Part shown: in pieces, positions 34,481 to 46,758 of the stretch
Layout: every line of letters begins with the position of its first letter
Numbering within the stretch: the first letter of the stretch is position 1
Assembly (NCBI GenBank): GCA_035048815.1
Contig: JAUCBN010000023.1
Span: 131,501 to 195,500, forward strand
DNA length: 64,000 bases
Source of the DNA: Abelmoschus esculentus
Lineage: Eukaryota > Streptophyta > Magnoliopsida > Malvales > Malvaceae
Direction: 5' to 3'
Position numbers and translations under genes: made by a program
The notes under the pieces: model-generated
The model's input: the letters and a program-made list of their open reading frames with translations, nothing else
Database searches by the model: none
Told to the model about the DNA's origin: nothing

Positions 34481-35214
34481 CTCTTTTTGTTTCTTGGAAT
34501 TTGGTTTAATTTTTTTTTTTTTGATTTTGTTGTAAAACGAATTAATAAACTTTTATTATACCTTGATGGTTCTTTGGATGAAATGAAAACAAACATTTAT
34601 AATTTTTTTTAATATATTTATTACAAAGATATTGAATGAAAGGTCAATGGGCATTATATATTGGAACTACTCCAGGAGGAAGCTCCAATAATTGTTGGGG
34701 AAAAGTAGAGGAGACAAAGTGCCGCCTTGCTTACCTTTTTCTATAGATGGTATTGATTATTGTCTATTGAGCATGCGGTGAGTTGAAATGTCATTTTCCA
34801 TTTCATATATGCATTGTTCAATTTGATTATCAGATATATATATATAAAAAATCGATAGTTGTTAGTATAAAGGGATAAGAAATCTTAGATCAGGCATGAG
34901 GTCATGCACAAAGAAGATGGAACAAAGATCACGCAGGATGATGGGACAAAAAACTAATGTGTGTGGTCTAAATTCATGCTTCGGCCGACTGTTTGAATGC
35001 TTGGCGGGTCGGGGGGACCTTGGTCTGAAAAAAAAATGGCTCTTCCACCCATCTACACCACACGGAGCGTAAAATTCAACAAGGCTGTTCCTCTTGGACT
35101 TTGGGGAGTATTTTGTGTAATAACGACAATAATGTCCAAATTTGATGAAACCTTTGCTTCTAGTTTTAAATTTGTCCAAACTAACATATTTCTTTCTTTG
35201 CAGAGGTTAGAAAC

Positions 35215-36850
35215 ATGGCTGATTCCGGACCCGAAATCGATGCTGTTTTGATTCGGCCGGAGGTTGTCGTATCAGATTCAAGGTTTCAATTTTCAAAGAA
35301 ACCTAGGATGAACAAGTTTGCTTTTGCTTGTGCTGTACTTGCTTCCTTAACTTCCATGTTACTCGGTTATGGTAAGTAAAAAAAGTCTCATTTTTTAAGC
35401 TTTCTGGGTATCTTTTAGTGACGATTTTAGTCTAAAATTGCATGTTTTTTGTATGAAAATAGATATAGGAGTGATGAGTGGAGCTATTATGTTGATAAAA
35501 CAGGACCTAAAAATCAGCGACGTTCAGATCGAAATCCTCGTTGGTGTACTCAGCTTGTATTGCCTAATTGGATCGATCGTCGCCGGAAAAATCGCCGACT
35601 TGATTGGTCGCCGATATACTATCGCGTTGGCTAATGTCATCATCTTTGTCGGATCTCTCCTCATGGGATTCTCGACCAACTACGTTTTTCTTATGTTCGG
35701 TCGATTCGTCACTGGTATCGGCGTCGGCTTTGCCCTTGTAAGTGCCGTACTTTATACTGCCGAAATTTCCCCTGCTTCTTCTAGAGGATTTCTCACATCA
35801 TTCCCTGAGGTGTGTATTAATAGTGGGATATTATTGGGATATATTTTGAACTATGCATTTTCAAAGCTGCCGTTGAGCATCGGATGGCGGTTGATGCTCG
35901 GCGCCGGAGCTATCCCGTCGATTCTCTTGGCGTTTTCCGTTTTAGCAATGCCGGAATCACCGCGTTGGTTGGTCATGCAAGGTCGACTTGATGAAGCCAA
36001 GTTTGTGCTTGAAAAAACCCTCGACACCAAAGAGGAAGCTCAATTTCGACTCAACGACATCAAAGAAGCAGCCGGATTCCCCCACGGTTACACCGTGGAC
36101 GATACCGTCGGAAAGAAAACTCACGGAAAAGGGGTGTGGAGAGAATTAGTATTACACCCGACGCCAGCCGTCAGGCACGTCGTAATTTGCACCGTCGGTA
36201 TTCAATTCTTCCAACAATCATCCGGAGTAGCCGCTGTCGTTTCGTATAGTCCGAGGATTTTTGAAAAAGCAGGGATCACATCATCGAATGGTAAGTTACT
36301 TGCTACCATAGCCGTCGGATTTTGCAAGACGATCTTCGTCTTGGTGGCGACGCTTTTACTTGACAGAATCGGACGCCGGACTTTGCTGTTGAGCAGCGTC
36401 GGCGGCATGGTGGGGTCGCTACTGACGCTTGCGTTTTCCCTGACGATCATTAACCAATCGGAGGAAAAACTAACGTGGGCGATCGTGTTATGTATGGTCA
36501 TGGTTTTGGCTTTCGTTTCGTTTTTCGCAATCGGAATGGGGCCAATGACCGGCGTTTACATATCGGAGATCTTCCCTTTGAGGCTACGCGCGCAAGGGAT
36601 GAGTATGGGAGTGGCAGTGAACAGGGTGATGAGTGGGGTCATCTCCATGACCTTTATTTCATTGTACAAAGCGATAACCATCGGCGGCGCCTTCTTCTTG
36701 TTCGCCGGCTTCGCCGCCGTTGGATGGGCGTTTTTCTACTTGTGTCTGCCGGAAACACGTGGGAAAACATTGGAGGAAATAGAAGGGCTTTTTGGTAAAT
36801 TGGTTGGTTGGAGGGAGGCATCTAAGAAGACGAAGAAAGTTGGTAAATAA
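35215..36850 (+). CDS. Polyol/monosaccharide transporter (PLT-like, MFS sugar porter), copy 2
   Basis: Tandem paralogue of the gene at 30.4 kb. Exons 35215-35371 and 35463-36850, 514 residues. The ATG was chosen because MADSGPEIDAVLI leads into KKPRMNKFAFACAVLASL, the same position and splice phase as copy 1, and the first intron splits the same Gly-Tyr-Asp codon. MFS signatures are intact: DLIGRRYT, PESPRWLVMQGRL, DRIGRRTLL and PETRGKTLEE. The central loop carries HGKGVWRELVLHPTPAVRH as in copy 1. It lacks the second intron of copy 1. A splice acceptor-like tctttctttgcag (35191-35203) directly before the ATG suggests a leader intron. Confidence 0.93.
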
Positions 36851-37125
36851 CTATTTCTTCAATTTGCCAAGAAAGAATTTAGATTAAATTTCAAACTATG
36901 AAAAATTAAATTGAAATCTAGTTAATACATTTATATAATTTGATTTTTTTAGTGTATATGGTAAGTTATTTATACATATATCATAAATTTAATATTATAC
37001 GAATTTATATATTTACATTCTAAAACTTAAATTATAAGTTCATAATCTTAATTTTTAAAAATTAAATTTAAAACCTTAAATTATATACCTTAATTTTAAG
37101 TATTAAAATTAAATTTAAACTTTAT

Positions 37126-37270
37126 GGTACGAACCCTTTAGCTTAAGTGATTAAAGGAATGATTATTCTTTTTTAGAGGTCACGGGTTCGAGCACCAGCA
37201 AATAATAGAGATTATATTTTAGAACAGATACTACTATAATCACTATTAGCTTGTCAAGAAAAAAAATGAC
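37126..37270 (+). mobile_element. tRNA-derived SINE candidate with target-site duplication
   Basis: An A-box-like tagcttaagtg (37139-37149) and B-box-like ggttcgagcac (37185-37195) are spaced about 45 bases apart, as in tRNA promoters. The 3' end has an A-rich tail (aagaaaaaaaa). The 7-bp sequence actttat occurs immediately before (37119-37125) and immediately after (37271-37277) the element, a good target-site duplication. Confidence 0.65.
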
Positions 37271-37412
37271 ACTTTATAACCTAGTTTCTTAGACTAAAAT
37301 TTTATATAGTCCAAATATCATTTTTTATATAAATTTACATACAATTTATGTATGCAAATACTATTATTGTATTGTAGTATCAATATTGTAATACAATGAT
37401 TGCATTATCAAT

Positions 37413-37522
37413 ATTCAATAATTGAGAGTGATTAATTTTAAAATAAATATTACTATAATCACTAAATATTTAATAATTGAAAGTAGTATATTTTAAAACA
37501 AATATTACTGTAATCACTAAAT
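37413..37522. repeat. Two-copy 54-base tandem repeat
   Basis: Units starting at 37413 and 37467 read at..caataattgaragt.., then ttttaaaayaaatattact and rtaatcactaaat. Their second halves resemble the 3' part of the nearby SINE candidate (ttttagaacagatactactataatcact), so they may be SINE-derived. Confidence 0.7.
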
Positions 37523-38300
37523 ATCAAGTTTGTTGAGGATTTTTAACTTGTTCTCATAGATGAAATTAGGATTAAAGTTGAAAGATAACTATAAATATTT
37601 AAAAATAAATAATAAATTAATATTATGAAAAAAAGTTAAATAAAAAATAATGATATATTATTTTAGAATAAAAGTGATTATGTCTTTGCTCTTATATAAT
37701 TTCGTCATTACTCGTTCGTATATTAAATTAAACCGAGTTATCTAATGAAACTTTTAACACTAACTTTTTTTTTTTCTTTTGTCTCTACATTGACTTCGGA
37801 AGTATCTTTCGTATTTGGTAAAATCCGAAGATAGACATGAAAAAATCAACAGTTTAATCATGCAAATAGTTAGTAAAAAAATAGATCTAACTAATAAATA
37901 GATAATTTGCTTTTTAATCGGTTGAATTTGGTCTTTACATTTCCACGTCATCATCCCGTGGGATTGTCCCCGAATATTAAAAATCTTAAAATTTAAAATA
38001 TTATTTTATAAATTAATTATATCACGTTATCTATATCATTATTCACTAAAAGATAATTAATTATTTTTGTATTTTTTATACTATTTTTTAAAAATAATTT
38101 TTATTATCATATAAATAGATGGTTTCATAAAATTAATTGTAAAAGAAAAATTTTTAAAATATAAATTAATTAATAAAATTTTAATAGATAAAAACATAAA
38201 TAATACGATGAACCCGTTATAGAATAATTTCTCCTAAAATTCACGCCAAATGCACCCAAACCTAAACCCGAAATATACGATCCATGGTCTTCCCTTCTTA

Positions 38301-38319
38301 CACGTGTCACGACGTCATC
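38301..38319. promoter_or_regulatory. ACGT-core cluster upstream of the GTE gene
   Basis: Adjacent G-box-like (cacgtg) and TGACG-type (cgacgtca) cores, the classical bZIP binding cores, about 400 bases before the main start codon. Position only; binding is inferred. Confidence 0.4.
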
Positions 38320-38645
38320 ATCTCAACCGTCCATGCCAGATCACTTGGCCAGCCTTCTTGTCGCCCTCCGATTCTCTAAGAGCCTTGGATCAATAAAAGA
38401 ACTCCATCTAACGGTTGAGAAATTGCCCGAAACTCAACCGGGCAGATCTCGTCGCCTTTAAGAAGCGACCCTATCCTCTTCTTGTTCATCGCTCATCAAA
38501 ATTCAAAAGGGTTAATTTTTCAAACCCTATTCTTTGCGAAGATTATTATATTTTTCGGAAAAATAATTTAAGGTATCTTTCTTCCGTGTTGAATTCTTGG
38601 TTACATTGGTTAAGTGACACGTGAATTCCGCGCTCGATCGTTTTC

Positions 38646-38744
38646 ATGGATTTTGTTCCTCAATCCCGATCGGGAAACCCTCGTCGGAACCCTTTTGGTT
38701 CCCGTAAATTGAATGGCATCGGCCGGTTTGGTGAATCGATGTGA
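38646..38744 (+). promoter_or_regulatory. Upstream ORF overlapping the GTE start codon
   Basis: An ATG at 38646 opens a 32-codon frame (MDFVPQSRSGNPRRNPFGSR...) that ends at TGA 38742-38744, beyond the GTE start at 38713 and in a different frame. An overlapping uORF of this type normally lowers main-frame translation unless scanning ribosomes bypass it. Whether the transcript includes it depends on the true 5' end. Confidence 0.6.
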
Positions 38745-40579
38745 GTCAGATTGGTCCCCGCAGCCTAAAATCAGTGTCGGTTTCATGGGCAAAGCTCCCT
38801 TTGCAGCAAAAAAACCTAACCCTAACCCAAAATTCAACAAGAAGCGTCATTTCAACCATCAATTGGCGCAACCCGACGATGTTGCTGGCCATGTAGTCGA
38901 TGATCCCCCTGCCGTTGCCCATTCCGCAGCTTCCGATGATGCGTCTTCAATTAATCGGAAGATAAATGATTTCAGCTCTGGCAGTTACGTTAGCTTCCCT
39001 GTCAGCTCTTTTACGAGGAAGGAGTTGATTGATCTTAAGAGCCGGTTGATTTCCGAGTTGGAGCAGATTCGTGAATTGAAGAATCAAATCCTGTCAAATG
39101 ATTTTCAGGCTAGATCCAGCTCCACGAAGAAACCCTTACCCAAAAAGAGCATTTCTGGAAATAAGCGGCCTTTACCCCCGAATTTCAGTAAAGAATTGAA
39201 GAGATTGAACCCTCAAGAGAACGGAAAAACATCCAAGTCTTATTTGATGAAAAGCTGTTCCCAAATTTTGAGCAAATTGATGAAGCACAAGCATGGATAT
39301 GTCTTCAATTCACCGGTGGATGTAGTCGGGTTGGGACTTCACGATTATTACACTATAATCAAGAATCCGATGGATCTGGGCACAGTTAAATCAAGGTTGG
39401 CGAAGAACTTTTATGCCTCTCCGGTTGATTTTGCGTCTGATGTAAGGTTAACGTTTAATAACGCCATGTTGTACAATCCAAAGGGGCACGAGGTTTATGC
39501 GTTGGCTGAGCAGCTTCTTGCGAGATTTGAGGAATTGTTCCGGTCGTTGAGTTTGAAATTGGAGGAGAAAGGAGATCCACAAGAAATGGAGTATTATGCG
39601 GAAGAGTTGCAAGCAAGTTCTTGGGACCACGGGGAAGCTGATAGGATGAAGAATGATTGGGAAATTGATAAGGATGATTCAATTAACATTGCAGCGAGAT
39701 CTGATAATGTTGGTGGGATTTCAGGCTATGTTTCGAACCCGAAACCACTGCCAGCACCGACGCAGTTGCAGCAGCAGACACCGGCGCCAAGGATGGCTTC
39801 TCCTGTAAGAGCTCCACCAGTTAAGTCAGTGAAGCTACCAAAACCGAAAGCCAAGGATCCGGACAAGAGGGAAATGACTATGGAAGAGAAGCAAAAGCTG
39901 GGGATTGGATTGCAGAGCTTGCCACAGGAGAAGATGGACAATGTGGTTCAGATAATAAGGAAAAGGAATGGACACCTGAAGCAGGATGAGGATGAGATTG
40001 AACTCGATATTGAGGCAATTGATACAGAGACACTGTGGGAGTTGGATCGATTTGTCACTAATTATAAGAAGATGGTCAGCAAGATCAAGAGACAAGCTTT
40101 GCTGGCAAACAATGCCACATCTAATGACAGCAATAGAGTAAGCATTATGCATGTGATTGCTCTCTATGAAATTGATTGGGCTGTATCTTTATTAATACAC
40201 TAACTTGTGAATGATGGAAAATTACAGAGAGAAGAAAATGCGGAGAAGATGGATGTTGCAATGGAGATGAAGAAGCCAAAGAAAGGCGATGCTGGAGACG
40301 AAGATGTAGATGTTGGAGGCGAAATGCCAATGAGCAGTTTTCCACCAGAGGAGATTGCGAAAGAAAATGATCGAGCTACTAGCAGTTCAAGCGGCTCCAG
40401 CAGTTCAAGCAGTGGTTCTTCCTCGTCAAGTGGTATTATTAATCACTCAGTTCCATACTGTAATGATGGCTCAAATCTATGTGAGGAAATTTTCTCATAT
40501 TTGTAAGGTTAATTTTGCAGATTCGGAATCTGGGAGTTCTTCCGGAAGTGATTCTGATGGTGATGATGCTCGGTCATGA
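38713..40579 (+). CDS. GTE7: Bromodomain-ET transcription regulator (GTE7/GTE2-like)
   Basis: Nuclear BET-family protein that reads acetylated histones. Exons 38713-40137, 40228-40432 and 40521-40579, 562 residues. The start MASAGLVNRCESDW matches the conserved N terminus of GTE2/GTE7. A short coiled region (FTRKELIDLKSRLISELEQI, about residue 110) precedes the bromodomain at about 180-280. That domain has GLGLHDYYTIIKNPMDLGTV and the acetyl-lysine-contacting Asn in NNAMLYNPKG (about residue 255). The ET domain (MTMEEKQKLGIGLQSLPQEK onward) covers about 387-455. The C terminus is acidic and then Ser-rich (about 20 Ser/Gly residues) with GSDSDGDDARS at the end. All functional residues are present. 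GTE7 rather than GTE2 is a guess. Confidence 0.93.
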
Positions 40580-42380
40580 GGCCTTGGTTTGAAGCATGAG
40601 TGTATTACACGTTTTGGGAACTTGTCAGCTGAGATTTTGGGTGGCAATCCCAGAGGAGTTGGAACTTAGATGAGGTAGATGTACTAACAATGCTAACAAA
40701 TTAGAAGTTAGCTATGGAGTTCAGTGTATTAAATGCTGAATGCATGAACGTTCTTTTTTCTTTTGTTGAATGTACATGATTGGGTTGTTTAAATGTATTT
40801 TTGTTTGTTGTGTAATTGTTGCCATCTTTAGAAGCAAGAAATTGGAATATGATGGGTATCATTGGTAGAAGAATGAACTAACTGTTTGTGGGTTTTGCAA
40901 ATGTAGTGAAAAGAGCTTTAAGAGATTTGGTAGAAGATATTTTTGTAGGGAAAACCATTTTTGGTATTAGAAAAATACTTTTGTATGCAGCCTGCAGGTA
41001 CGAATTCAATCTTTTGCTTCTTGACTGGTTATTAGTGCTCGGTAGGCATAGGGTCTATGTCAGCAGAGACTTGAATGCAAGTTTTTGAGATTTGCATCTA
41101 TTTCTTCCTTGCTCAACAAGATATTCTAACTGCAATGCGTGTCGTAGTTTATTATCCTGTTGGATGCATATTCAAATATAGGTTTCTGATATAGATTTGG
41201 GGATTCTTTAATGCCTGGAGAAGCATTGAAAACAGGTACTTGTGTTTGTGTTGGATGCTTGATTCATACTGCTTGTATTAGAATCCGAGTTCCAAATGCA
41301 TTGTTGTCGACAAGATGCCTCATTTCAATCCATTTTTACCGTCTGCTTCGGATTCTCATCTTTGCAGCGGAGGATCTGTTGAAAGTGATATTTTTGCAGT
41401 GGTTTCTACGCTGTTCTTTGGCAATCCAAAGTTTCAAGTTTCAGCTGTGTGATTCTGATCCACATTATAAACATCTACCTGGTGATGCTTGCAATACAAA
41501 TGTTTCTGGCCGGTCTTTAATTAAAATTAGGTATGGATGTCCACCAATTGGCGTTCTGTTTCCTTATGAACGGGTCCTCTCTGTTTGTTCGTATGGAAAG
41601 TACAGACATCTATAAGGCCACTATTTGTTTGTATATGCAGCTTTTCTATATTTTATGCGTATGCGGAGAATGGTTCATGTATTCTATAGTCCTATAATCT
41701 TATTGAAATTTTTGAATACACCCTAAATCTTGTTAAAGTTTTTATATATGTATTTTATACGAAAAATATGAAATAAGTGATGTTTAGAGAAAATCGATAC
41801 CCATCAACCACTTTTAAGAAAACGATGAGTTCATATCTAAAATTGTGAGTAGTTGATTTCACATCTCAATTAAACTATCTGCATATAATTTAAAAACTTT
41901 ATTCGGTTTGATTTCTCTATAAACGAAACTGAAAACTTCCGGTTAAATTAATTCGGTTTAACAGATCTAGGTAACAAAATGGAACAAAGAAATTGGTAGC
42001 AAAATGAGAAAATAAACATACTTAAAGGGTCAAGTCGTGAATTAAACCTTTGGCATTAATTGAATAAAAATATCTAAAAACCTAGTCTGATGCTCTTTCA
42101 TTTGAACAAGCTTAATTCTAATCAATGGCGGATCTAATTAGTGTTGAACTGTTTTTAGGATTTGGGTTTTCATTTTCGAAAGGTTTATGGTGGAGTTTGG
42201 GCTATTCTTTTCGGACCCAAAAGTTCATTTAGGCTATTGACAAACCTAAGATCAAAACCTTCGAAATCAAATCTGCTACGTCGTCGTTCTAAGCCACGTT
42301 TTCACTGAGATCCGGCAATTCCCAGGACCTTTTTCGTGGTTTTTCATCTTCGAGCTCAGTTCTCACTTCACACTCAATCA
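40580..42380. other. Intergenic region between GTE and PIG-U genes
   Basis: The GTE 3' flank and the PIG-U promoter. Open frames of 66 and 134 codons (40888-41088 and 41211-41615) have no recognised motif and no splice partner; I treat them as chance. Nothing else seen. Confidence 0.5.
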
Positions 42381-45300
42381 ATGGAGAAGCTGAAGAAGAA
42401 AATAGGATCGCTTTCGTTTTGGAATTGGATGATTGCTTCCATCATCTTCAGATTGATTCTAATTTACTTTCCCAAAAACCTCAATCTCTCCTCTCGTCCC
42501 GAAGTTTCCACTCCGCTCACCAGCTTCCGCCGCTGTAATCTCCGTTTCCTTCAGTATAAAATCAATTTCACTCTTCTTTTTATTTGCTTGTTAGCTTAAT
42601 TTTTCCTTTTGATTTTTCTTGGGGTGCAGTGGCTGAAGGTTACTGGTTAAAGCAGTCATCTATGTCTCCTTACGCAGGTTTTTCTCTTTTTCCTTTGCCC
42701 AACATTTTCAATTTTTTGAAAATTTCTTATTAATTCGATAAAAACAGGAAGTGCACTTGATTCTCTGTTGGTTCGTGTTTTGCAGGATCTATGTACCATG
42801 GTTCTCCTTTGTTGTTGTCACTTCTCGGACCTCTTACCGTTAAGAGGTGCCTTTCAGCTCATTGATAGACTTTAATCTTTATATTTTTTTTTTTAAATTT
42901 ACAGTTCTTAATGATTTAATAATTTGGTTTTGTTTTTGGTTGGTTCAGAATTGAAGGACAGCCTAATCATCTTTTGTTTAGGTAAAATCTTTTATTTTTT
43001 ATTTCGTTAATTTTGCTGTGTTTAAACTTTAAACTTTAAAGTTCTATTTAAGGCAAAACGATGGATAGATTCTTTTGTGGACTTTAGAGTATGACATTGT
43101 CTTTTCTTAAAAGATTGTGTATTTGTTTGCTCAGGCAGTTAATATCTACACATTTTTGGATACAGTTTGGTTTCTGTGATTGCAGATGCTGTTACTGCAA
43201 TGCTTATTCGTGCTACTGGCCAGAATCTTCAGTTTGCCTATCTCCGCAGTTTGGAATCGTTGGACCTTGTTAAACAAATAGAGGGTTCAGGTAAATTAGT
43301 TATTGTGCATTTTTAGTAAGAGGGGAAATAACAGACTTCCGTATGCATTCTTCATGTAATTATAGTTAATTGCATGTTTAATTCCTTTCTTTTTCTTGTC
43401 CGAAGCTGATGGACTTGCTTATTGTTTTTCAACCAGAGCTCCGCTCTTCGGGGGATGTTGCCGCTCTTATCTACTTATGTAATCCATTCACAATAGTGGC
43501 ATGTGTGGGATTGTCAACATCACCAATTGAAAATTTGGCTGTTATTTTGTGCCTTTATGGAGCATGTTCACGTAAGAGACTTATAAACGCTGCAATATAT
43601 ATCCCGATAGTTTATTACTGTGATTCTCTGTGTATGTGTGCTCGTTAATTCTCTTTAACATTATTCCAATTCTTGGGTGAGATTCGCCACTTCATTCTTG
43701 AGAACTGCATTCTCTAATAATCTTATTTTTAGATGAATTCATCTGTTAAATTCCAAAACCAGCAAAATTCTCTAATAATCTTTTGAATGCTTATAAACCA
43801 AAGAATTGGAATTCATGCTTCTGGTTCTTAAACCCTTTGTATTTGTTTCTGTTATAACCATGTTCATTGTTTCTATATCACATCCTTATTCTGCTTGTTA
43901 ATCATTACACTTTAGCTGTAGTTAAAATGATATGGATGTCGTGTATCTACATATTTTGTCTGACACAAGAATCCTCGGAACTTTTTTCATCCAGCAGAGA
44001 TACTCATACATCATACATATTTACATTTTTTATGATAACCTGACTTTCACAATAAGATTTTCAAGTACGTATAGTTTTTAGGGTAATTATTTGATTTAAT
44101 TAAGGTTTCTACAGGGTAACTAAAAATGCACAGAAGTGGCAGGGTTGAGAGACATCTCATTGTTAATTGTTACTTGAGATACAGAATGATATACATTTTT
44201 TCTCTTTATATCTTAAACATGGGCAGCATTTCATTTGTTTTGGATAGGTTTCGTAGCTATTTGTTGAGGAAGTGTTTATATGTGTGTTACTACATTTAAT
44301 GTTGTTATAATTGGAAATTCTTACATATTGTTACTTTTGAATAATCATTTAGTTAAAATTTTTGTATGGATTTGTCTGTTGGGATTAGCAGCTATCAACA
44401 TATATATGGATTCAGCACGTATTTTCTACCTTTCTTCTATAATTTGCTACTCAATAATGATCTTTCTGGATTGCAGGACTGATTCCCTTGGCCGCTTTTG
44501 GGTGGGTCATTGCAACTCATTTATCTCTTTATCCTGCTATTTTGATCATTCCGGTATATCTCTCTTTTGTTTTATCTATATATCTCCATAGAATTGCTTA
44601 ACATGCACAATATAGTTTTCAAATTTCCTTGTTCAGTTTTCTCAACATAAGTCCATATCCAAGAAATATACTCATTGTGTAGTTTTCTCACAGGTGATCT
44701 TTTTATTAGGATTTGGTCCAGATTCCCCTCCTAGGAAATTGTTTCTGCAGAGGCACCAACAAAAAGGAGTGTTGAATCAGTCGAAGCTCCCTCCTAGCTT
44801 CTCCTGGGGACCCATCATTCATTTTGCATTTTGGGCTCTTGCGTGGTCGCTCTATGTGTTGGTTCTTTGTGGCATTTCCTTGAAACAATTTGGTGGTTTA
44901 TGGGAGATGTTTAAAAGGTACCGATCAATGCCATATGTATCTCTTTCTTATTGTATTGGGCTAGGGTAAAAATTCGACCATTAACCGAAGAATTATTTTC
45001 CCCAAGTTTCATTTTTCTTTTCTTTTCAATATTGTAAACCGCTTAGGATTAGTTGACTCTATTTGCCAAGCCTTGGATTCGTATCTACTTTATATGAAGT
45101 AGCTGGAAACGACTTATCATGAATGATGGCAACAACCTTTTAATTTAAAACCAAACTAAGAAGTTTTGTGGAGCTTGATAAATTTATCCTTGACGGTTCT
45201 CCAGAACTAAGAGCAGAATAGTTAGGTCATTTGTCATTTAATTGCTTTTGATTTGAGCCATACTTTCTCTTACAGGATTTTAGTGTAAAAGATTTTGATT

Positions 45301-46758
45301 GTTCATTCTGTGTGGCTGGTTTTGTAGTACATATGGATTCATCCTCACTGTGGAAGATTTGTCTCCAAATATAGGAGTCTTATGGTAAGTTCAAATTTTA
45401 TCTTTGTGATACATCTTAAATTGATTCACTGACCGTTTCATGTACCTGATGTGTTATGGCAGGTATTTCTTCGCCGAAGTTTTTGAATTTTTCAGTAACT
45501 TCTTTTTGATAGTTTTCCATGTCAATATTTTATTTATGATATTGCCATTAGCCATACGGCTTCACCACCGGCCCTGTTACTTGGCTTTTGTATACGTTGC
45601 CATATGTTCCATGCTGAAGTCCTATCCATCAGTACGTTCTCACTATATTCTTGTGGTTGTTCTGTTTTCACCATTTTTTCTTCATAACTAATTTATGAAA
45701 ATTTGAGGTGTAACAAGACCATCAGCTTTATATATGTGACATGAGCTATGTTAGTCACATACCTGCTGTCTACGATAATGTAGTGGTTTCTGATTGGCTA
45801 TTCTCCTAACCTTTTGTGCTTCAATATCAATTAGGTTGGAGATTCAGCACTGTACTTGGGTTTGTTGGGTTGGTTTGTTAACGAATTATCAGGCAAGTTA
45901 GTGGAATCTTTTTCGATATTGAATGGAATTTATAATTGTTTCATATTTTAAGCCTTATTTCTGCCTTACAGATATGCAATTCTCTCTCTTCCTCTTCTGT
46001 GGATATGTTGGGGTTTCACTTCTCAGCCCGGTCATGCACAACCTATGGATTTGGAGGGTACATCTCTTCCTTTTTAATGCCCAATGTGTAGAAGTCTATA
46101 TTATTCTCTAGTACCTATGTTGCCCTGTCTCTTTATTTTTTGTGAAGTACCCATGTTTAAAACCTACGTCCGACCTATTGGAAAAACTTCTACAAGATGA
46201 ATATACCCATGTTGGACGCACGCTCAAATCTTGCACTCATATATTAGTCCGAATAGCGGAGTAGCTTAGTACTCTGCTTTTGACTTGCTGAAGTTTACAG
46301 GGCACTGGAAATGCAAACTTCTACTTCGCAACAGCTATGGTTTATGCTTGCTTGCAGGTGAGTTGTGTATTTTTTCTGCTTCATTTTTTTTTTTTTAATT
46401 TATAACTCAATTTCAGTTTGTCAGAAATGGAACTCTGATATAAACAAATTAGCTTCCTTGGTATTTGCGATTTTGTGAATAGCATTTGTGGTTATCATAC
46501 TAGGACAAGTCATATCGTTCTCGAATTCCTGCTGGAATTTTCATAGTTCAATCATTTTCACCATTGTACCTTGGTATTGGTGCAAACAAGTAAAAGTGAT
46601 CAACAGTGACTTACTGTTTTGCAGATTTGGATTCTATCCCTTACTTTGGCCTTTTTTTGCAGATTGTCTTGGTCGTCGAGGGTGTAAGTGCCATGTTAAA
46701 CCATGACAGAAAGTTGAGACGCCTACTCACCGGAAAGCTCCAAGACGCCAAATCTTGA
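42381..46758 (+). CDS. PIGU: GPI transamidase subunit PIG-U
   Basis: Multi-span ER protein of the GPI transamidase that attaches GPI anchors. Fourteen exons: 42381-42534, 42630-42677, 42786-42846, 42949-42981, 43166-43290, 43437-43571, 44477-44553, 44694-44917, 45328-45384, 45463-45631, 45835-45892, 45972-46057, 46301-46357 and 46663-46758; about 459 residues. Family phrases include LAEGYWLKQSSMSPYAGSMY, YLCNPFTIVACVGLSTSPIE, the FILTVEDLSPNIGVLWYFFAE block and SPVMHNLWIWRGTGNANFYF. The exon 11 donor is GC (tcag|gcaagt), a legitimate minor class. Before the last exon there are two competing acceptors; only the one ending at 46662 keeps frame (IVLVVEGVSAMLNHDRKLRR). Intact by frame. Confidence 0.94.

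Larger units (their letters stand above)
33040..35214. other. Inter-transporter region filled by retrotransposon debris
   Basis: Holds the two LINE-derived fragments listed separately and, from about 34.6 kb, the promoter and leader of transporter copy 2. An 84-codon open frame at 34997-35251 runs into the copy 2 start in another frame; it has no recognisable motif and could at most act as a leader ORF. Confidence 0.5.
36851..38645. other. AT-rich intergenic region with a SINE candidate
   Basis: No gene. Contains the SINE candidate at 37126-37270 and a two-copy 54-base tandem repeat at 37413-37522. The last 350 bases become GC-richer, with an ACGT-core element (cacgtgtcacgacgtcatc, about 38301-38319) typical of bZIP-bound plant promoters, and lead into the GTE leader. 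Confidence 0.5.

Noticed and set aside
41211..41615. 134-codon + frame after the GTE gene
   Set aside because: Cys-rich but without a family pattern, and the following sequence gives no exon structure; probably chance in a 3' flank.
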